Counted from the stretch's first letter, positions 23,773-32,804 are shown. The stretch is 64,000 nucleotides of DNA from Mycobacterium interjectum (GCF_900078675.2 NZ_LT546237.1:2609146-2673145); one strand, 5' to 3'. Translations and numbers: made by a program. The notes: generated by a model from the letters alone, not told the origin.

Positions 23773-24897
23773 GTGGCAACTGAGAAATCCGGAAGGTATC
23801 GCGTTGTTCACGTAGGTACGGGACTGACCGGGAAGGAGGCACTCCGGGCAATCATCGATGATCCGGCACTGGAACTCGTCGGAGTGAAAGTGTCCACGCC
23901 CGAGAAGGCCGGAGTCGACGCGGGTCGCCTGTGTGGCCGAGCGGATGTCGGTATATCGGCAACCGACGATCTCGACGCGGTGCTGGCTCTCACGCCGGAC
24001 TGTGTTACCTACTGTGCCACCGCCGTCCGGCGCGAGAACGACGCAATCGCCGACATCGTCGCCTACCTCGAGGCGGGGATCAACGTGGTGACGATCTCTA
24101 CGATCCCGATGGTCTACCCGCCTGCGGCGCCGCCGGAGTGGCGTGCGGCCGTAGAAGCCGCAGCGGCGAAGGGTAATTCGACTTTCTACGCCACCGGCGC
24201 CGAGCCGGGCTTCGTCAGTCTCAACATCCCTACCGCCCTGCTTGCCGGCGCCGGAACCGTCGAGTCCTATCGGATGGACGAATACGCGATCGACCTCGAC
24301 AAGTCCTATCCCATTTGGGATGTCCTGCACGAATCCATGGGGTTTGGAAAGCCAGACGGGCACGTGCCCGCTCGAATCGCGTCGGGCAAGGTTAACCACG
24401 ATTGGCAGACGGTGGTGCACTACATCGCCGACATCCTCGGTCTGGAACTAGACGGAGTTGAACTGGATTGGGAAACGTTGCTTGCGCCAACGGATCTGGA
24501 AACCGCAATCGGCGTGATTCCGGAAGGGACGATATGCGGGCACCGTTGGCAGCTCGCCGGCGTCGTCGATGGTCGTCCAGTGGTCGCGGTCCAGTACTTT
24601 GCGACGGTAAGTTCCACACCCTGGCCGCAGCGATGGCCGAGGCCGTCGAGGGAAGACCAAGGTGGCATGGTCATCCGAGTCGAGGGGCGGCCCAGTATGT
24701 GTTTGGAGCTGTACTTCGAGCAATCGCCCTCGGATCGGGTCAATCCGGGTGTCGCGGTTACGGCGCTGGCTGCGGTCAACTCCATACCCGAGGTCGTCGA
24801 CGCCGCACCTGGCGTGCTTGGCTATCCCTTGGCGGGTCCAGCAGTCGTGAGCAGGCAATCACGAACTAGATCTCTCCCTTACACCGCTACCCGCTGA
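23773..24897 (+). CDS. DapB-like NAD(P)-dependent dehydrogenase (copy 1 of 6)
   Basis: 374 residues. The N-terminal Rossmann domain resembles dihydrodipicolinate reductase ('HVGTGLTGKEALRAI', then 'VGVKVSTPEKAGVDAGRLCG'), but at about 360-370 residues it is far longer than true DapB (about 250). The rest resembles the 2,4-diaminopentanoate/amine dehydrogenase-like group. 'SFYATGAEPGFVS' and 'AVNSIPEVVDAAPGV' are shared landmarks of all six copies in this window. GTG start with AGGAGA upstream. Substrate unknown; the company of P450s and SDRs argues against lysine synthesis. Last gene of the plus-strand operon. Confidence 0.82.
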   Translation: MATEKSGRYRVVHVGTGLTGKEALRAIIDDPALELVGVKVSTPEKAGVDAGRLCGRADVGISATDDLDAVLALTPDCVTYCATAVRRENDAIADIVAYLEAGINVVTISTIPMVYPPAAPPEWRAAVEAAAAKGNSTFYATGAEPGFVSLNIPTALLAGAGTVESYRMDEYAIDLDKSYPIWDVLHESMGFGKPDGHVPARIASGKVNHDWQTVVHYIADILGLELDGVELDWETLLAPTDLETAIGVIPEGTICGHRWQLAGVVDGRPVVAVQYFATVSSTPWPQRWPRPSREDQGGMVIRVEGRPSMCLELYFEQSPSDRVNPGVAVTALAAVNSIPEVVDAAPGVLGYPLAGPAVVSRQSRTRSLPYTATR

Positions 24898-24932
24898 TGG
24901 CGCGGTCGACGACCACATCAAGGCGCCAGACC

Positions 24933-25481
24933 TCAGCCCACAATGCTGCCTTCACGCAGGAAGTTCACGGTGTAGGCCTGATACGTCAGGCTGTCGCGAT
25001 CGAGGCCGATGAGATCGAGGAAGGGGTGCCACTCCCGGGAATCGACGAACCAGTCCCAACGGGTTATGTGGCCCTCGTCGTTGGTCCACACGTAATCCCA
25101 TTCGTGAAGCTGGAGCACCGTCCCGTCGGCCAGCGTTCCCGCGTAGGTGTCGCGGACTGCGAACCCCCAATCGGCAGAGGTGCACTCGAACGGAGTGACG
25201 ATTCGAAAGTCCGGCATGTGCTTCCACCACATGCGGAATTCGCATGTGAGCATGTCGCCGTCGGGCGCGTACTTCTGCATGGCCGCGAGAACCTCCTCCG
25301 ACGCCAGGTCGGCCATCACGTGATCGGCGCCGCCGTTGAACAGGGGGCACATCATCACAGCGTCTGGTGCGTAGACCCACTCCTCGCCGTAGCTGATTTT
25401 GCCGATCTCCGGAGCCTTCGCGTAGGCCTCCCACTTCCCGTGTGCGATCCTGCGGTGTAGAGCCACGCGATCAGAGGTCAT
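24933..25481 (-). CDS. NTF2-like protein, paralogue of 21883-22434
   Basis: 182 residues; 'EFRMWWKHMPDFRIVTPFEC', 'DTYAGTLADGT' and 'EGHITRWDWFVDS' match its paralogue almost word for word. It is the last gene of the minus-strand CaiB-P450-NTF2 operon, beginning 33 bases after the P450 stop, with an AAAGGAG-type site overlapping 'CTTTCATAAAGG' on the plus strand. Unknown function; see the paralogue. Confidence 0.75.
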   Translation of the reverse strand: MTSDRVALHRRIAHGKWEAYAKAPEIGKISYGEEWVYAPDAVMMCPLFNGGADHVMADLASEEVLAAMQKYAPDGDMLTCEFRMWWKHMPDFRIVTPFECTSADWGFAVRDTYAGTLADGTVLQLHEWDYVWTNDEGHITRWDWFVDSREWHPFLDLIGLDRDSLTYQAYTVNFLREGSIVG

Positions 25482-25514
25482 CTTTTCCCGCTTTCATAAA
25501 GGAGCGAACAAAAT

Positions 25515-26747
25515 TCAGCCCCGCTTGCGCACGGGAACATTGGCCCAGCCGAAAACATTCGACATGGCCACCCGGCGCAACCCGCCGCGGTCGACTTCGT
25601 ACTCGGGGATGAGGTCGAGCAGCGCGTCGAGAGCGATGCGGCTTTCCATCCTCGCCAGCGCCGCCCCCAGACAGCTGTGGATGCCGTAGCCGAAGGCGAG
25701 ATTGAAGCCCATCCTGCGCTCACGGTCGATGTCCAGCCGATCGGGTTCCGGGAACATCCGTTCGTCGCGCGTCGCGGAGCCGGTGACGAGCAGCACGGCG
25801 CTACCTTGGGGAATCACCTTGTCGTGCAGCACAACATCGCGGGTGGCGGTGCGAATCTGGTACTGCGACGGCGCCTCGTAGCGCAATAACTCTTCGATCG
25901 CCGCGGGAATCTTGCCGCGGTCCTGTCGTAGCTTTCGCCACTGGTCGGGAAAGTCGGCGAAGGCCACCATGGCGTTACCGATGAGCTTCGTCACGGTCTC
26001 GGCTCCAGCGCCTCCGAGCATGGTCGCGAATCCGGTGATATCTACGTCGGTGAGTTTCTCCACCTGACCGTCGCGCTCGATCTCGGTCTCGATAAGCCGG
26101 CTGATCATGTCGTCGCGGGGTTCGGCGCGCCGCTGCTGAACAAGATTGTAGTAGTAGATACCGGTCTTCGTCGATGCCTCGAAACCCTCAGCAGGCACCG
26201 CGATCTGACCCGGGCGCCGTTCGAGCAACAGGTCGAGCCAGTGCCGGATCTGGTCACGATCCTGCTTCGGCACCCCGAGCATGGTGGTGATGATCTCGTT
26301 CGGAAACAGGGCCGAGAAGTCGGCCACCACGTCGAAGGAAGACGGGTCGATTGCGTGGATTCGTTCGTAGACCTTCTCGCGCACCATGTCTTCCAGCGCG
26401 GCAATGGCGCGCGGGGTGAACACGCTGCTGACCAGCCCGCGCATCTTGTTGTGTTCCGGCGGGTCCATCGAAATGATCACTTTCGGCACGGGTAGGGCAT
26501 CGTCATGCGCGTGCACCATGTCCAGCGTCGCGCCCTTTGCCGACGAATATGTTTCGTGGTCCTTGGTGGCGGGCGCCACGTCTTCGTACCGGGTCAGAGC
26601 CCAGAAATCCCACCTGGCGTTGTAATAGACCGGAGCCTCGTCCCGTAGCCGCCGGTAGGTGTCGAACGCCCCGTTGAAGAAGTCTTCAGAGAACGGGTCG
26701 AATTCCACGGGGCTGCCGGCGACTTCGTGTGACGTCGTCGCGCTCAT
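25515..26747 (-). CDS. Cytochrome P450, paralogue of 22473-23708
   Basis: 410 residues. Heme loop 'FGYGIHSCLGAALARME' with Cys359, E-x-x-R in 'IEELLRY', I-helix 'LGGAGAETVTKLIG'. The ATG at 26747 is preceded by GGAGCGATCCT and overlaps the CaiB stop (ATGA). The high similarity to the P450 at 22473, and of the adjoining NTF2-like genes, indicates a segmental duplication, though gene order differs. Probably a hydroxylase with a related but not identical substrate. Confidence 0.9.
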   Translation of the reverse strand: MSATTSHEVAGSPVEFDPFSEDFFNGAFDTYRRLRDEAPVYYNARWDFWALTRYEDVAPATKDHETYSSAKGATLDMVHAHDDALPVPKVIISMDPPEHNKMRGLVSSVFTPRAIAALEDMVREKVYERIHAIDPSSFDVVADFSALFPNEIITTMLGVPKQDRDQIRHWLDLLLERRPGQIAVPAEGFEASTKTGIYYYNLVQQRRAEPRDDMISRLIETEIERDGQVEKLTDVDITGFATMLGGAGAETVTKLIGNAMVAFADFPDQWRKLRQDRGKIPAAIEELLRYEAPSQYQIRTATRDVVLHDKVIPQGSAVLLVTGSATRDERMFPEPDRLDIDRERRMGFNLAFGYGIHSCLGAALARMESRIALDALLDLIPEYEVDRGGLRRVAMSNVFGWANVPVRKRG

Positions 26748-27976
26748 AGGATCGCTCCGGTCTCCTTGTAAGCCGCGATAGTGGCCCAGTCGAAGCCTGC
26801 CTCCATCAACACTTCTTCGGTGTGCTGGCCGTGCTCGGGCGCCCCTGGCGGGACCACGGCCTGTTCGTCGAACTGGACGGGGTTGGTGGGCAGCGAGTAC
26901 GGCGAACCGTTCATCGTTGTTGTGCTGGCGATATAGCCATTCGCGGTCACCGCCGGGTCGTGGCACAGCTCCCCCGGCGTCTGCACCACGCCCCAGGCGC
27001 CGGAAAGGTCCGCGAGCGCTTCGCGCCATTCGGCGAGTGTACGTTGGGCAAACGCTTCGTCCATCAGCGCTATGAGTTCCGTCCGGTTGGCGAATCGCGT
27101 TGCGGCCGCGGCAAATCGCGTATCATCGACGAGCTCGGGTAGGCCAATGGCGCGCATCGCTTCCGGGTAGAACTTGTCGAGTTGCAGCATCATCAGCTGG
27201 ACGTAGCGGTCGTCCTTGGTGCGGTAGGTCCCCACCAACGGATTGGGCGAGTCGGCGTGGCTGTAGCGCGGGACGGCGCTGCCGCCGTGGATCTGGCTGA
27301 CGGCGACGTCGGGGCTGAGGTTCCATGCCGCCAGCCCGAGCAGGGAGACATCCACGACGGAACCCTCGCCGGTGGTCGCCTTTCGGTACAACGCGGCCGC
27401 GATCCCACCGGCGATCGTCATTCCTCCGAGCAGGTCGCCGAAGGCGGGTCGCGAGCGGACCAATTCCTCGGCGTCCTCGGTGAGTATGGTGGCGATGCCG
27501 CCGCGTGCCCAGTAGGAGACGCCGTCATAGCCGGGCTTGTCGGCATCGGGCCCCTTCGGACCGTGGCCCGACCCGCGCACGTACACGATGCCAGGGTTGG
27601 CGGCTCTGATGTCGTCGACGTCGATGCCCATTTTCTTGCGCCGGCTGGGCAGGTAGCTGGTGAGGAACACATCGCAGGTCGCGGCCAGCTTGCGGATAAC
27701 GTCTTGGCCGCCGGGAGTACTGAGATCGACGCCTATCGACTTCTTCCCTCGATTGGGTATCTCGATCATGTAGTTGACCGTGCCGCCGCCCCCGTCAACA
27801 ATGCCCATCGTGACCAGTCCACGCTGTGGATCGCCGCCGTCACGCGGCTCGACCTTGATGACCTCGGCCCCCCACTCCGCCAGGACGGCGCCGGCCGACG
27901 GCACGAAGGTCCACGCGGCGACCTCCAGCACGCGGACACCGCTGAGTACTTTGTCGACGGAAATCACGGCCTCCAC
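26744..27976 (-). CDS. CaiB/BaiF CoA-transferase
   Basis: 410 residues, one domain, normal family length. 'VLEVAAWTFVPSAGAVLAEW' and 'GAEVIKVEPRDGGDPQRG' open the protein; the catalytic Asp is probably in 'AFGDLLGGMTIAGGIAAAL'. It would load CoA onto an acid produced by the P450s. Start is a GTG at 27976; an in-frame GTG 9 bases later is possible. A near-palindromic 16-bp motif lies 70 bases upstream. Confidence 0.9.
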   Translation of the reverse strand: MEAVISVDKVLSGVRVLEVAAWTFVPSAGAVLAEWGAEVIKVEPRDGGDPQRGLVTMGIVDGGGGTVNYMIEIPNRGKKSIGVDLSTPGGQDVIRKLAATCDVFLTSYLPSRRKKMGIDVDDIRAANPGIVYVRGSGHGPKGPDADKPGYDGVSYWARGGIATILTEDAEELVRSRPAFGDLLGGMTIAGGIAAALYRKATTGEGSVVDVSLLGLAAWNLSPDVAVSQIHGGSAVPRYSHADSPNPLVGTYRTKDDRYVQLMMLQLDKFYPEAMRAIGLPELVDDTRFAAAATRFANRTELIALMDEAFAQRTLAEWREALADLSGAWGVVQTPGELCHDPAVTANGYIASTTTMNGSPYSLPTNPVQFDEQAVVPPGAPEHGQHTEEVLMEAGFDWATIAAYKETGAIL

Positions 27977-28046
27977 TGGTCAAAACGGCACGGGTGCGAA
28001 CGCACCGATAGGTCTGCAACGGCGATAACGCCAGTTTGCATTATCC

Positions 28047-28062
28047 GAGAATGTCAGTTCTA
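28047..28062. promoter_or_regulatory. Candidate operator GAGAAT-N4-GTTCTA
   Basis: GAGAATGTCAGTTCTA follows the 6-4-6 pattern with imperfect arms (4 central bases of each arm pair). It lies upstream of the CaiB-P450-NTF2 operon and after the end of the SnoaL gene. A GATAACG just beside it (28023) may be an extra half-site. Confidence 0.45.
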
Positions 28063-28109
28063 TGCGGTTTTGTAAACCACGCCGACCGACCGGCAACCCG
28101 GACCTAAGG

Positions 28110-28679
28110 CTACGGACGTGCCGACAGCCGTTCGGGCAGCGCCGGATCTCCCTCGGCCCAAAATGCCTGCCAAGTCGGCATGCGTTGGGGCATGGCCGCG
28201 CGCAACGGAACGTCGGCCGGCCAGCGCATGAACTCCGGCCCCGGGCGCTCCGTCACATCGACTGAATACCAGGGGTGCTCGCGTCGCTTCACGAAATACC
28301 ACTGGCCATCGCGGCGTTCGTAGACGTCGTCGTAGCGCATCGTGATCACGTACCACCCGTCGCCGTCCTCGTGTTCGGCGCGGCAGTAGACCGATCCGGT
28401 CGCGTGCTCGGCGTCGACGAAGTCAAACTGGTGGCCGCAGATCAGGTGGATGCTGCGGTAGAACCGCCGGAGCACCTGGTCGTACCAACGCTTCAATGCA
28501 TCCCGGCCGCTACCCTCCGCGCCGGCGCCGACATCGTCGACGAACAGCGCCACCAAGGCGTCGAGGTCCCGGGCGTCGAGGGCCATCGCATACCTGCTGG
28601 GCAGCTGACTGATTGCCAGACTCGACTCCACCTGGTCGAACCTGTCGCCAGCTGCCGAACCCCGCAAATCTGTGGCCAT
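28110..28679 (-). CDS. SnoaL-like NTF2-fold protein
   Basis: 189 residues. 'LPSRYAMALDARDLDALVALFVDDV' (in part) is the N-terminal helix pair, 'RAEHEDGDGWYVITMRYDDVYER' (in part) and 'GQWYFVKRREHPWYSVD' the main sheet. A C-terminal tail of about 35 residues extends beyond the usual domain. It diverges from the FadD gene over a 75-base gap containing a candidate operator. Likely a small enzyme or binding protein of the same pathway; no specific reaction can be assigned. Confidence 0.82.
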   Translation of the reverse strand: MATDLRGSAAGDRFDQVESSLAISQLPSRYAMALDARDLDALVALFVDDVGAGAEGSGRDALKRWYDQVLRRFYRSIHLICGHQFDFVDAEHATGSVYCRAEHEDGDGWYVITMRYDDVYERRDGQWYFVKRREHPWYSVDVTERPGPEFMRWPADVPLRAAMPQRMPTWQAFWAEGDPALPERLSARP

Positions 28680-28708
28680 GGCCGAATTGTAAGTCGGAGC
28701 CGGTCGGT

Positions 28709-28724
28709 GAGAACCGGTGTTACC
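28709..28724. promoter_or_regulatory. Candidate operator GAGAAC-N4-GTTACC
   Basis: GAGAACCGGTGTTACC has one difference between arms (GAGAAC versus GGTAAC after inversion gives two mismatches) and the standard 4-base spacer. It is centred in the divergent gap between SnoaL (start 28679) and FadD (start 28755), 8 bases upstream of the shared promoter box. Confidence 0.45.
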
Positions 28725-28732
28725 GTTTTTCG

Positions 28733-28749
28733 GAAAGCCTACTATCCTG
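28733..28749 (+). promoter_or_regulatory. Promoter box of the FadD gene, shared with 1625-1641
   Basis: GAAAGCCTACTATCCTG contains TATCCT at 28743-28748, six bases before the ATG at 28755. That spacing suggests a transcript that begins at or next to the ATG, that is, a leaderless mRNA, consistent with the absence of a ribosome site. Confidence 0.45.
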
Positions 28750-28754
28750 CGCTC

Positions 28755-30365
28755 ATGCCCTTCCCGACGATCTCACCCACGATCCCCGCGCTGGTGAGGT
28801 TTTGCGCAGCACGCTACGGAGACAGGCCGTTCCTAATCGCCGACGGGCGGAGATTGACCTACGCCGATCTCGACCGGCGTTCAGCCGCACTGGCCGCTGC
28901 CCTATTGGCGCAGGGCATCAGCAAGGGTGACCATGTCGGCATCCTGATGCCCAACAGCGTCGACTGGGCGCTGGCGTGGTTTGCCGCCACACGCATCGGT
29001 GCGGTCGCCGTTCCGCTCAACACCTTCTATAAGTCCTCCGAACTGGCCTGGACTGCGCGCCATGCGGACCTGAACGCGATCTTGGCGTGGTCGCGGTTCC
29101 GCAATCACGACTTTTTGACCCGGCTGGAAGATGCACTGCCGGGCCTCGCTGGCCAGGACCGGCCAGGTCGCATCATGGTGCGCAAGGCCCCCTTCCTGCG
29201 GACCGTCGCGGTGTGGGGACCGTCCGATCGGGCCTGGACAACGAGGCTCCCCGCCGACGGCGCGCTGCCGACCGCCGACGCCGACTTCCTCGTCGACGTG
29301 GAATCCTGCGTGACACCGGCCGACGAGGTGATGATCATCTACACCTCGGGCAGTACCGGCGACCCGAAGGGGCCTGTGCACACCCACGGCACGCTGGTCC
29401 GCCACACCTACAACCTCACGTACATGTACTGCGTCACCCACGACGACGTGATGTTCACCGCCATGCCCTTCTTCTGGGTGGGCGGGCTGATCACCGGATT
29501 GCACGCGGTGATCCACCACGGCGCAACCTTGGTCACCCAGCCCGCTTTCGACGCAACAGAAGCGCTGGAACTCATGGAACGTCACCGCGCGACGATCGCG
29601 CTGGGTTGGCCGCAGCAGGGCAAGACACTAGCCGAACATCCAGACTTCTCGGCTCGCGATCTGAGTGCGGTGCGCCGCACCAGCATGCCCGCGATGGTGC
29701 CACCCCAGCGTCAGCCCAAGGGCTCCAGTGGCCTGGGAATGACCGAGCTGTGCGGCAATCACCTCGGGGTCGACCCATATCTGGCGCAGCCGGCAGAACG
29801 CTCGGAAACCGGCGGCCTACCGATAGACGGGCTGCATCACCTGCTCGTCGACCCGGACACTGGACAGCCGACGCCTATTGGCACGCCAGGCGAGATCTGG
29901 GTTCGCGGATATTCGTTGATGCAACGCCTGCACAAGCATGAGCGCGAGGACGTGTTCACGCCCGACGGCTACTACCGGACCGGCGACTGCGGCGTCCAGT
30001 ACGACGACGGGTGGATCAGATTCACCGGCCGCCTGGGCGAGCTGATCAAGACGAGCGGCGGCACCAACGTCACACCCAGCGAAGTCGAACTGGCACTGGC
30101 CGACTGCGACGGCGTTCTCGAGGCATACGTCGTCGGTGCCGACAGCGACGACGGGACGGTGGTCGCCGCGGCGGTGGTGCCCCGAGGCGAATCGACACTC
30201 AATGGCGAATCTCTGCGAGAGCAACTGCGCGCGCGGCTCTCGGCGTACAAGGTGCCGAAGTTCATCTGGGTCACCGCAAAACAGGACCTCCCTTTCACCG
30301 CGACGGGGAAGGTGAAGAAGTCGGAATTGGCACGGCAGCTCAGCGGGCTTTTGTCGGCCCGCTAG
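28755..30365 (+). CDS. Acyl-CoA synthetase / AMP-dependent ligase (FadD-like)
   Basis: 536 residues of the adenylate-forming superfamily. P-loop 'TSGSTGDPKG' at 197-206, A5-type 'GLGMTELCGN', 'YYRTGDCGVQYDDGWI' with the ATP-ribose Asp, 'GRLGELIKTSGGTNVTPSEVE' (shown in overlapping parts) and the C-terminal catalytic Lys519 in 'TATGKVKK'. It activates a carboxylic acid to an acyl-CoA. The ATG lies immediately behind a -10-like box, with no ribosome site, so probably leaderless. Its stop overlaps that of the convergent VOC gene by 3 bases. It is the only ligase of this type in the window. Confidence 0.92.
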   Translation: MPFPTISPTIPALVRFCAARYGDRPFLIADGRRLTYADLDRRSAALAAALLAQGISKGDHVGILMPNSVDWALAWFAATRIGAVAVPLNTFYKSSELAWTARHADLNAILAWSRFRNHDFLTRLEDALPGLAGQDRPGRIMVRKAPFLRTVAVWGPSDRAWTTRLPADGALPTADADFLVDVESCVTPADEVMIIYTSGSTGDPKGPVHTHGTLVRHTYNLTYMYCVTHDDVMFTAMPFFWVGGLITGLHAVIHHGATLVTQPAFDATEALELMERHRATIALGWPQQGKTLAEHPDFSARDLSAVRRTSMPAMVPPQRQPKGSSGLGMTELCGNHLGVDPYLAQPAERSETGGLPIDGLHHLLVDPDTGQPTPIGTPGEIWVRGYSLMQRLHKHEREDVFTPDGYYRTGDCGVQYDDGWIRFTGRLGELIKTSGGTNVTPSEVELALADCDGVLEAYVVGADSDDGTVVAAAVVPRGESTLNGESLREQLRARLSAYKVPKFIWVTAKQDLPFTATGKVKKSELARQLSGLLSAR

Positions 30366-30802
30366 GGCGTGATCGGTTGCCCGTCCGGCATGTTCGTGCT
30401 CATCAGCGTCAACGGGATCCCGAACAACGGCTCGAGCTTGACTTCGGTCAACTCGAAGCCGTCGCCGTCGTGGCGCTGCCGGAAGTCGGATTTGGCCCCG
30501 TGCCGCGCGGCGATGTTTTCGGCCGCATCGCAATCCTTCGTACGCACGACCACAGAGAACAGCCCGTCGCCGTTGCGGGCCAGAAAGTCCGATGCCGTAC
30601 CCGCGTCGGTTGGCGCGGCCGCGGTGGGCGCGATCAGCTCGAATCCGCGATCCCAGTCGAGGCGGATCTGCAGGCCGAGGTGCTCCAGTTCGAAAGCCTG
30701 GAAATGAAAACCCAGAGCGCTCAGGTAATCCGCGGCAAGGTCGAGGCGCTCGAGGCCGATCGCGAAAACGACGTGGTGCAATAGCGGCAGTGCCCGGGAC
30801 AT
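30362..30802 (-). CDS. VOC (glyoxalase/bleomycin-resistance fold) protein
   Basis: 146 residues. 'HHVVFAIGLERLDLAADYL' is the betaalphabeta start of a vicinal-oxygen-chelate module, with the first metal His near residue 9-10; 'ELIAPTAA', 'GDGLFSVVVRTKDC' and 'FGIPLTLMSTNMP' continue two modules. Members are dioxygenases, epimerases, lyases or binding proteins. The ATG at 30802 is used since upstream codons lack a start with a ribosome site. Diverges from an SDR across a gap with two overlapping palindromes. Substrate unknown. Confidence 0.75.
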   Translation of the reverse strand: MSRALPLLHHVVFAIGLERLDLAADYLSALGFHFQAFELEHLGLQIRLDWDRGFELIAPTAAAPTDAGTASDFLARNGDGLFSVVVRTKDCDAAENIAARHGAKSDFRQRHDGDGFELTEVKLEPLFGIPLTLMSTNMPDGQPITP

Positions 30803-30836
30803 GTGAACGACTTTACGACGTCGGAGAAGGAATACC

Positions 30837-30862
30837 TTCCGAATTCGGAAACATTGATTCTC
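30837..30862. promoter_or_regulatory. Overlapping palindromes: TTCCGAATTCGGAA and GGAAAC-N4-ATTCTC
   Basis: A 14-bp perfect palindrome at 30837-30850 shares its last four bases with a 16-bp GGAAAC-N4-ATTCTC site at 30847-30862. Both lie in the 113-base divergent gap between the VOC and SDR genes. Overlap would make binding of two dimers mutually exclusive, or may simply form one composite operator. Confidence 0.45.
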
Positions 30863-30915
30863 ATTGCGGTAGATTTGCGGCTGCATACGCACACATCTGC
30901 GCAGAGAGGCGCGTC

Positions 30916-31704
30916 GTGGCACTGGAACAGTTCAAGCTAGACGGTCAGGTTGCGATAGTCACCGGCGCCGGGCGAGGAGTCGGCGAGGGCATCGCGAAGG
31001 TACTCGCAGAAGCAGGTGCCACGATCGTCGGCACGGCCCGAACGACTTCCGAGGTGCAACGGACGATCACGGAAATCGAAGAAGCGGGCGGAAAGGGCCT
31101 TGCGCTCACCGCCGACGCGCTCGAACGCTCCGACAGCGAGCGTGTGGTGCGGACCGCGGTCGACGAGTTCGGCCGCATCGACATCCTCGTCAACAACGTC
31201 GGTTTCGCCACCTACGGACCGTTTCTGAGCCTCACCGACGATAACCTTCGCCAGACGTTCGACTACTGCGTTACAACCGCGTTTGTCATGAGCCAGCTCG
31301 CCGTGCCCCACATGTTGGATGTGGGGCGGGGCTCGATCGTCAACATCTCCTCCGGGGCCGGTCGATTCGGAATCCGCGGATTACTGCCCTACTCGGTGGC
31401 CAAGGGAGGGCTCGAAGCACTGACCCGAGCCATGGCACAAGAGCTCGCTCCCAAGATCCGCGTGAATGCCATCGCCCTGGGTGCATTCATGACGACCGGG
31501 CTGCAGTCGAGCTTCGACCTGATGCCCGGCTCCCAGGAGAAATTGAAAGAGTTGACGCCGCTGCATCGCATTGGTGACGTCGCAGACCTCGGCCGGCTGA
31601 CGTTGTACCTGTGCACCAGGGATTGTTACGCCACCAATTCGACCTTCATCGTCGACGGTGGCCTGCAAGGGCCGAATTCATCACTTCCGATCCCCGATCT
31701 GTAA
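30916..31704 (+). CDS. Short-chain dehydrogenase/reductase (FabG-like)
   Basis: 262 residues. 'VTGAGRGVGEGIA' cofactor loop (16-28), 'LVNNVG', Ser145/146, Tyr159 and Lys163 ('PYSVAKGG'), and the C-terminal 'FIVDGGLQG'. GTG start at 30916 with AGAGAGG upstream; a longer upstream reading frame exists but has no ribosome site. It oxidises or reduces a hydroxyl/ketone; specificity unknown. Followed 20 bases later by the DapB-like gene, in one operon. Confidence 0.87.
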   Translation: MALEQFKLDGQVAIVTGAGRGVGEGIAKVLAEAGATIVGTARTTSEVQRTITEIEEAGGKGLALTADALERSDSERVVRTAVDEFGRIDILVNNVGFATYGPFLSLTDDNLRQTFDYCVTTAFVMSQLAVPHMLDVGRGSIVNISSGAGRFGIRGLLPYSVAKGGLEALTRAMAQELAPKIRVNAIALGAFMTTGLQSSFDLMPGSQEKLKELTPLHRIGDVADLGRLTLYLCTRDCYATNSTFIVDGGLQGPNSSLPIPDL

Positions 31705-31724
31705 GAAACCGAGGAGCAGTGGCC

Positions 31725-32804
31725 ATGCCAGACAAGGTATTACGCGTAGCCGTCATTTCGACCGGCGGTGTGGGCAGCATCGCGGTGCGGGCGATCAACC
31801 GCCGAGCGCACCTCGACCTGGTCGGGGTGTGGGTGCACAGTCCCGAGAAGACGGGCCGCGATGCCGGTGAGGTCGTCGGCCTTGGCCCCATCGGCGTGAC
31901 GACCACATCCGACCTCGACGACATCATCGGGCTGAGGCCAGACTGCGTGGTCTATGCGGCGTTGGGCGCCGACCTGGACGCGGCCGCAGTTCCCGACTAT
32001 GTCCGATTCCTAAAGGCCGGCATCAACGTCGTCACGACCAATACACCGGGGATGATGTTTCCCGACAGATGGATTCCCGATTTGGCAGATCAAGTGCGCG
32101 CGGCGGCGCTCGCCGGCGGCGTCACGATATACACCTCGGGTATCGAACCGGGTTTCGCCGGTGATCAGTTCGCCGTCGTGCTGTCCACCCTGTCCAACAC
32201 CATCCGGTCGGTCCGCGCGCAGGAGATCTTCGACTACTCGGCGTACCCCAATGAGTACTCGATGTTCGACGCGATGGGCTTCGGTCGTCCGCTCGACTTC
32301 ACGCCGCTGCTCGAGCTGGAAGGCGCACAGCGGTTCGCATGGGGACCACCGATCGGTCTGGTGGCACGAGCCCTTGGCGTCGAGCTCGACGACGTAACCG
32401 AACGCTACGAGCGGGTGATCACGCCACGCGACCTGCACGTGGCGTGCGGACTGATACCTGCCGGCACCTGTGGGGCGGTGCGCGCCGAGACCACCGGTGT
32501 CGTCGGCGGCCATCCGGTGATCACCATCGAACACATCAACCGCATGGCCCCCGATCTCGCACCCGAATGGGCGTCCGCGCCGCACGGCACCTACCGCATC
32601 GTCATCGAGGGCGAACCGCACATCCACTGCGATCTTCGTTTCGGTACCGAACCGACCGCGCAGTCAGCGAACGACGATGCCATGGAGGCGACAGCCATGC
32701 GCGTGGTCAACGCCATCCCATACGTTGTCGATGCCGCCCCCGGCATCGCCACCTCGCTGGATCTGCCGATCACCGCTCCCCGCAACGCATTTGATTTCGG
32801 CTAG
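31725..32804 (+). CDS. DapB-like NAD(P)-dependent dehydrogenase (copy 2 of 6)
   Basis: 359 residues. 'VAVISTGGVGSIAVRAI' Rossmann loop, 'VGVWVHSPEKTGRDAGEVVG' next, 'IYTSGIEPGFAGDQ' and 'VVNAIPYVVDAAPGI' as in the other copies. Start ATG at 31725, 8 bases after GAGGAG. Pairing with an SDR in one operon recurs around other copies. Its 3' end overlaps the convergent SDR by 4 bases. Function unknown. Confidence 0.82.
   Translation: MPDKVLRVAVISTGGVGSIAVRAINRRAHLDLVGVWVHSPEKTGRDAGEVVGLGPIGVTTTSDLDDIIGLRPDCVVYAALGADLDAAAVPDYVRFLKAGINVVTTNTPGMMFPDRWIPDLADQVRAAALAGGVTIYTSGIEPGFAGDQFAVVLSTLSNTIRSVRAQEIFDYSAYPNEYSMFDAMGFGRPLDFTPLLELEGAQRFAWGPPIGLVARALGVELDDVTERYERVITPRDLHVACGLIPAGTCGAVRAETTGVVGGHPVITIEHINRMAPDLAPEWASAPHGTYRIVIEGEPHIHCDLRFGTEPTAQSANDDAMEATAMRVVNAIPYVVDAAPGIATSLDLPITAPRNAFDFG

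Noticed and set aside
21883..26747. Simple inverted duplication of NTF2-P450
   Set aside because: The order of the reversed copies is wrong for a single inversion-duplication, so I report only paralogy.
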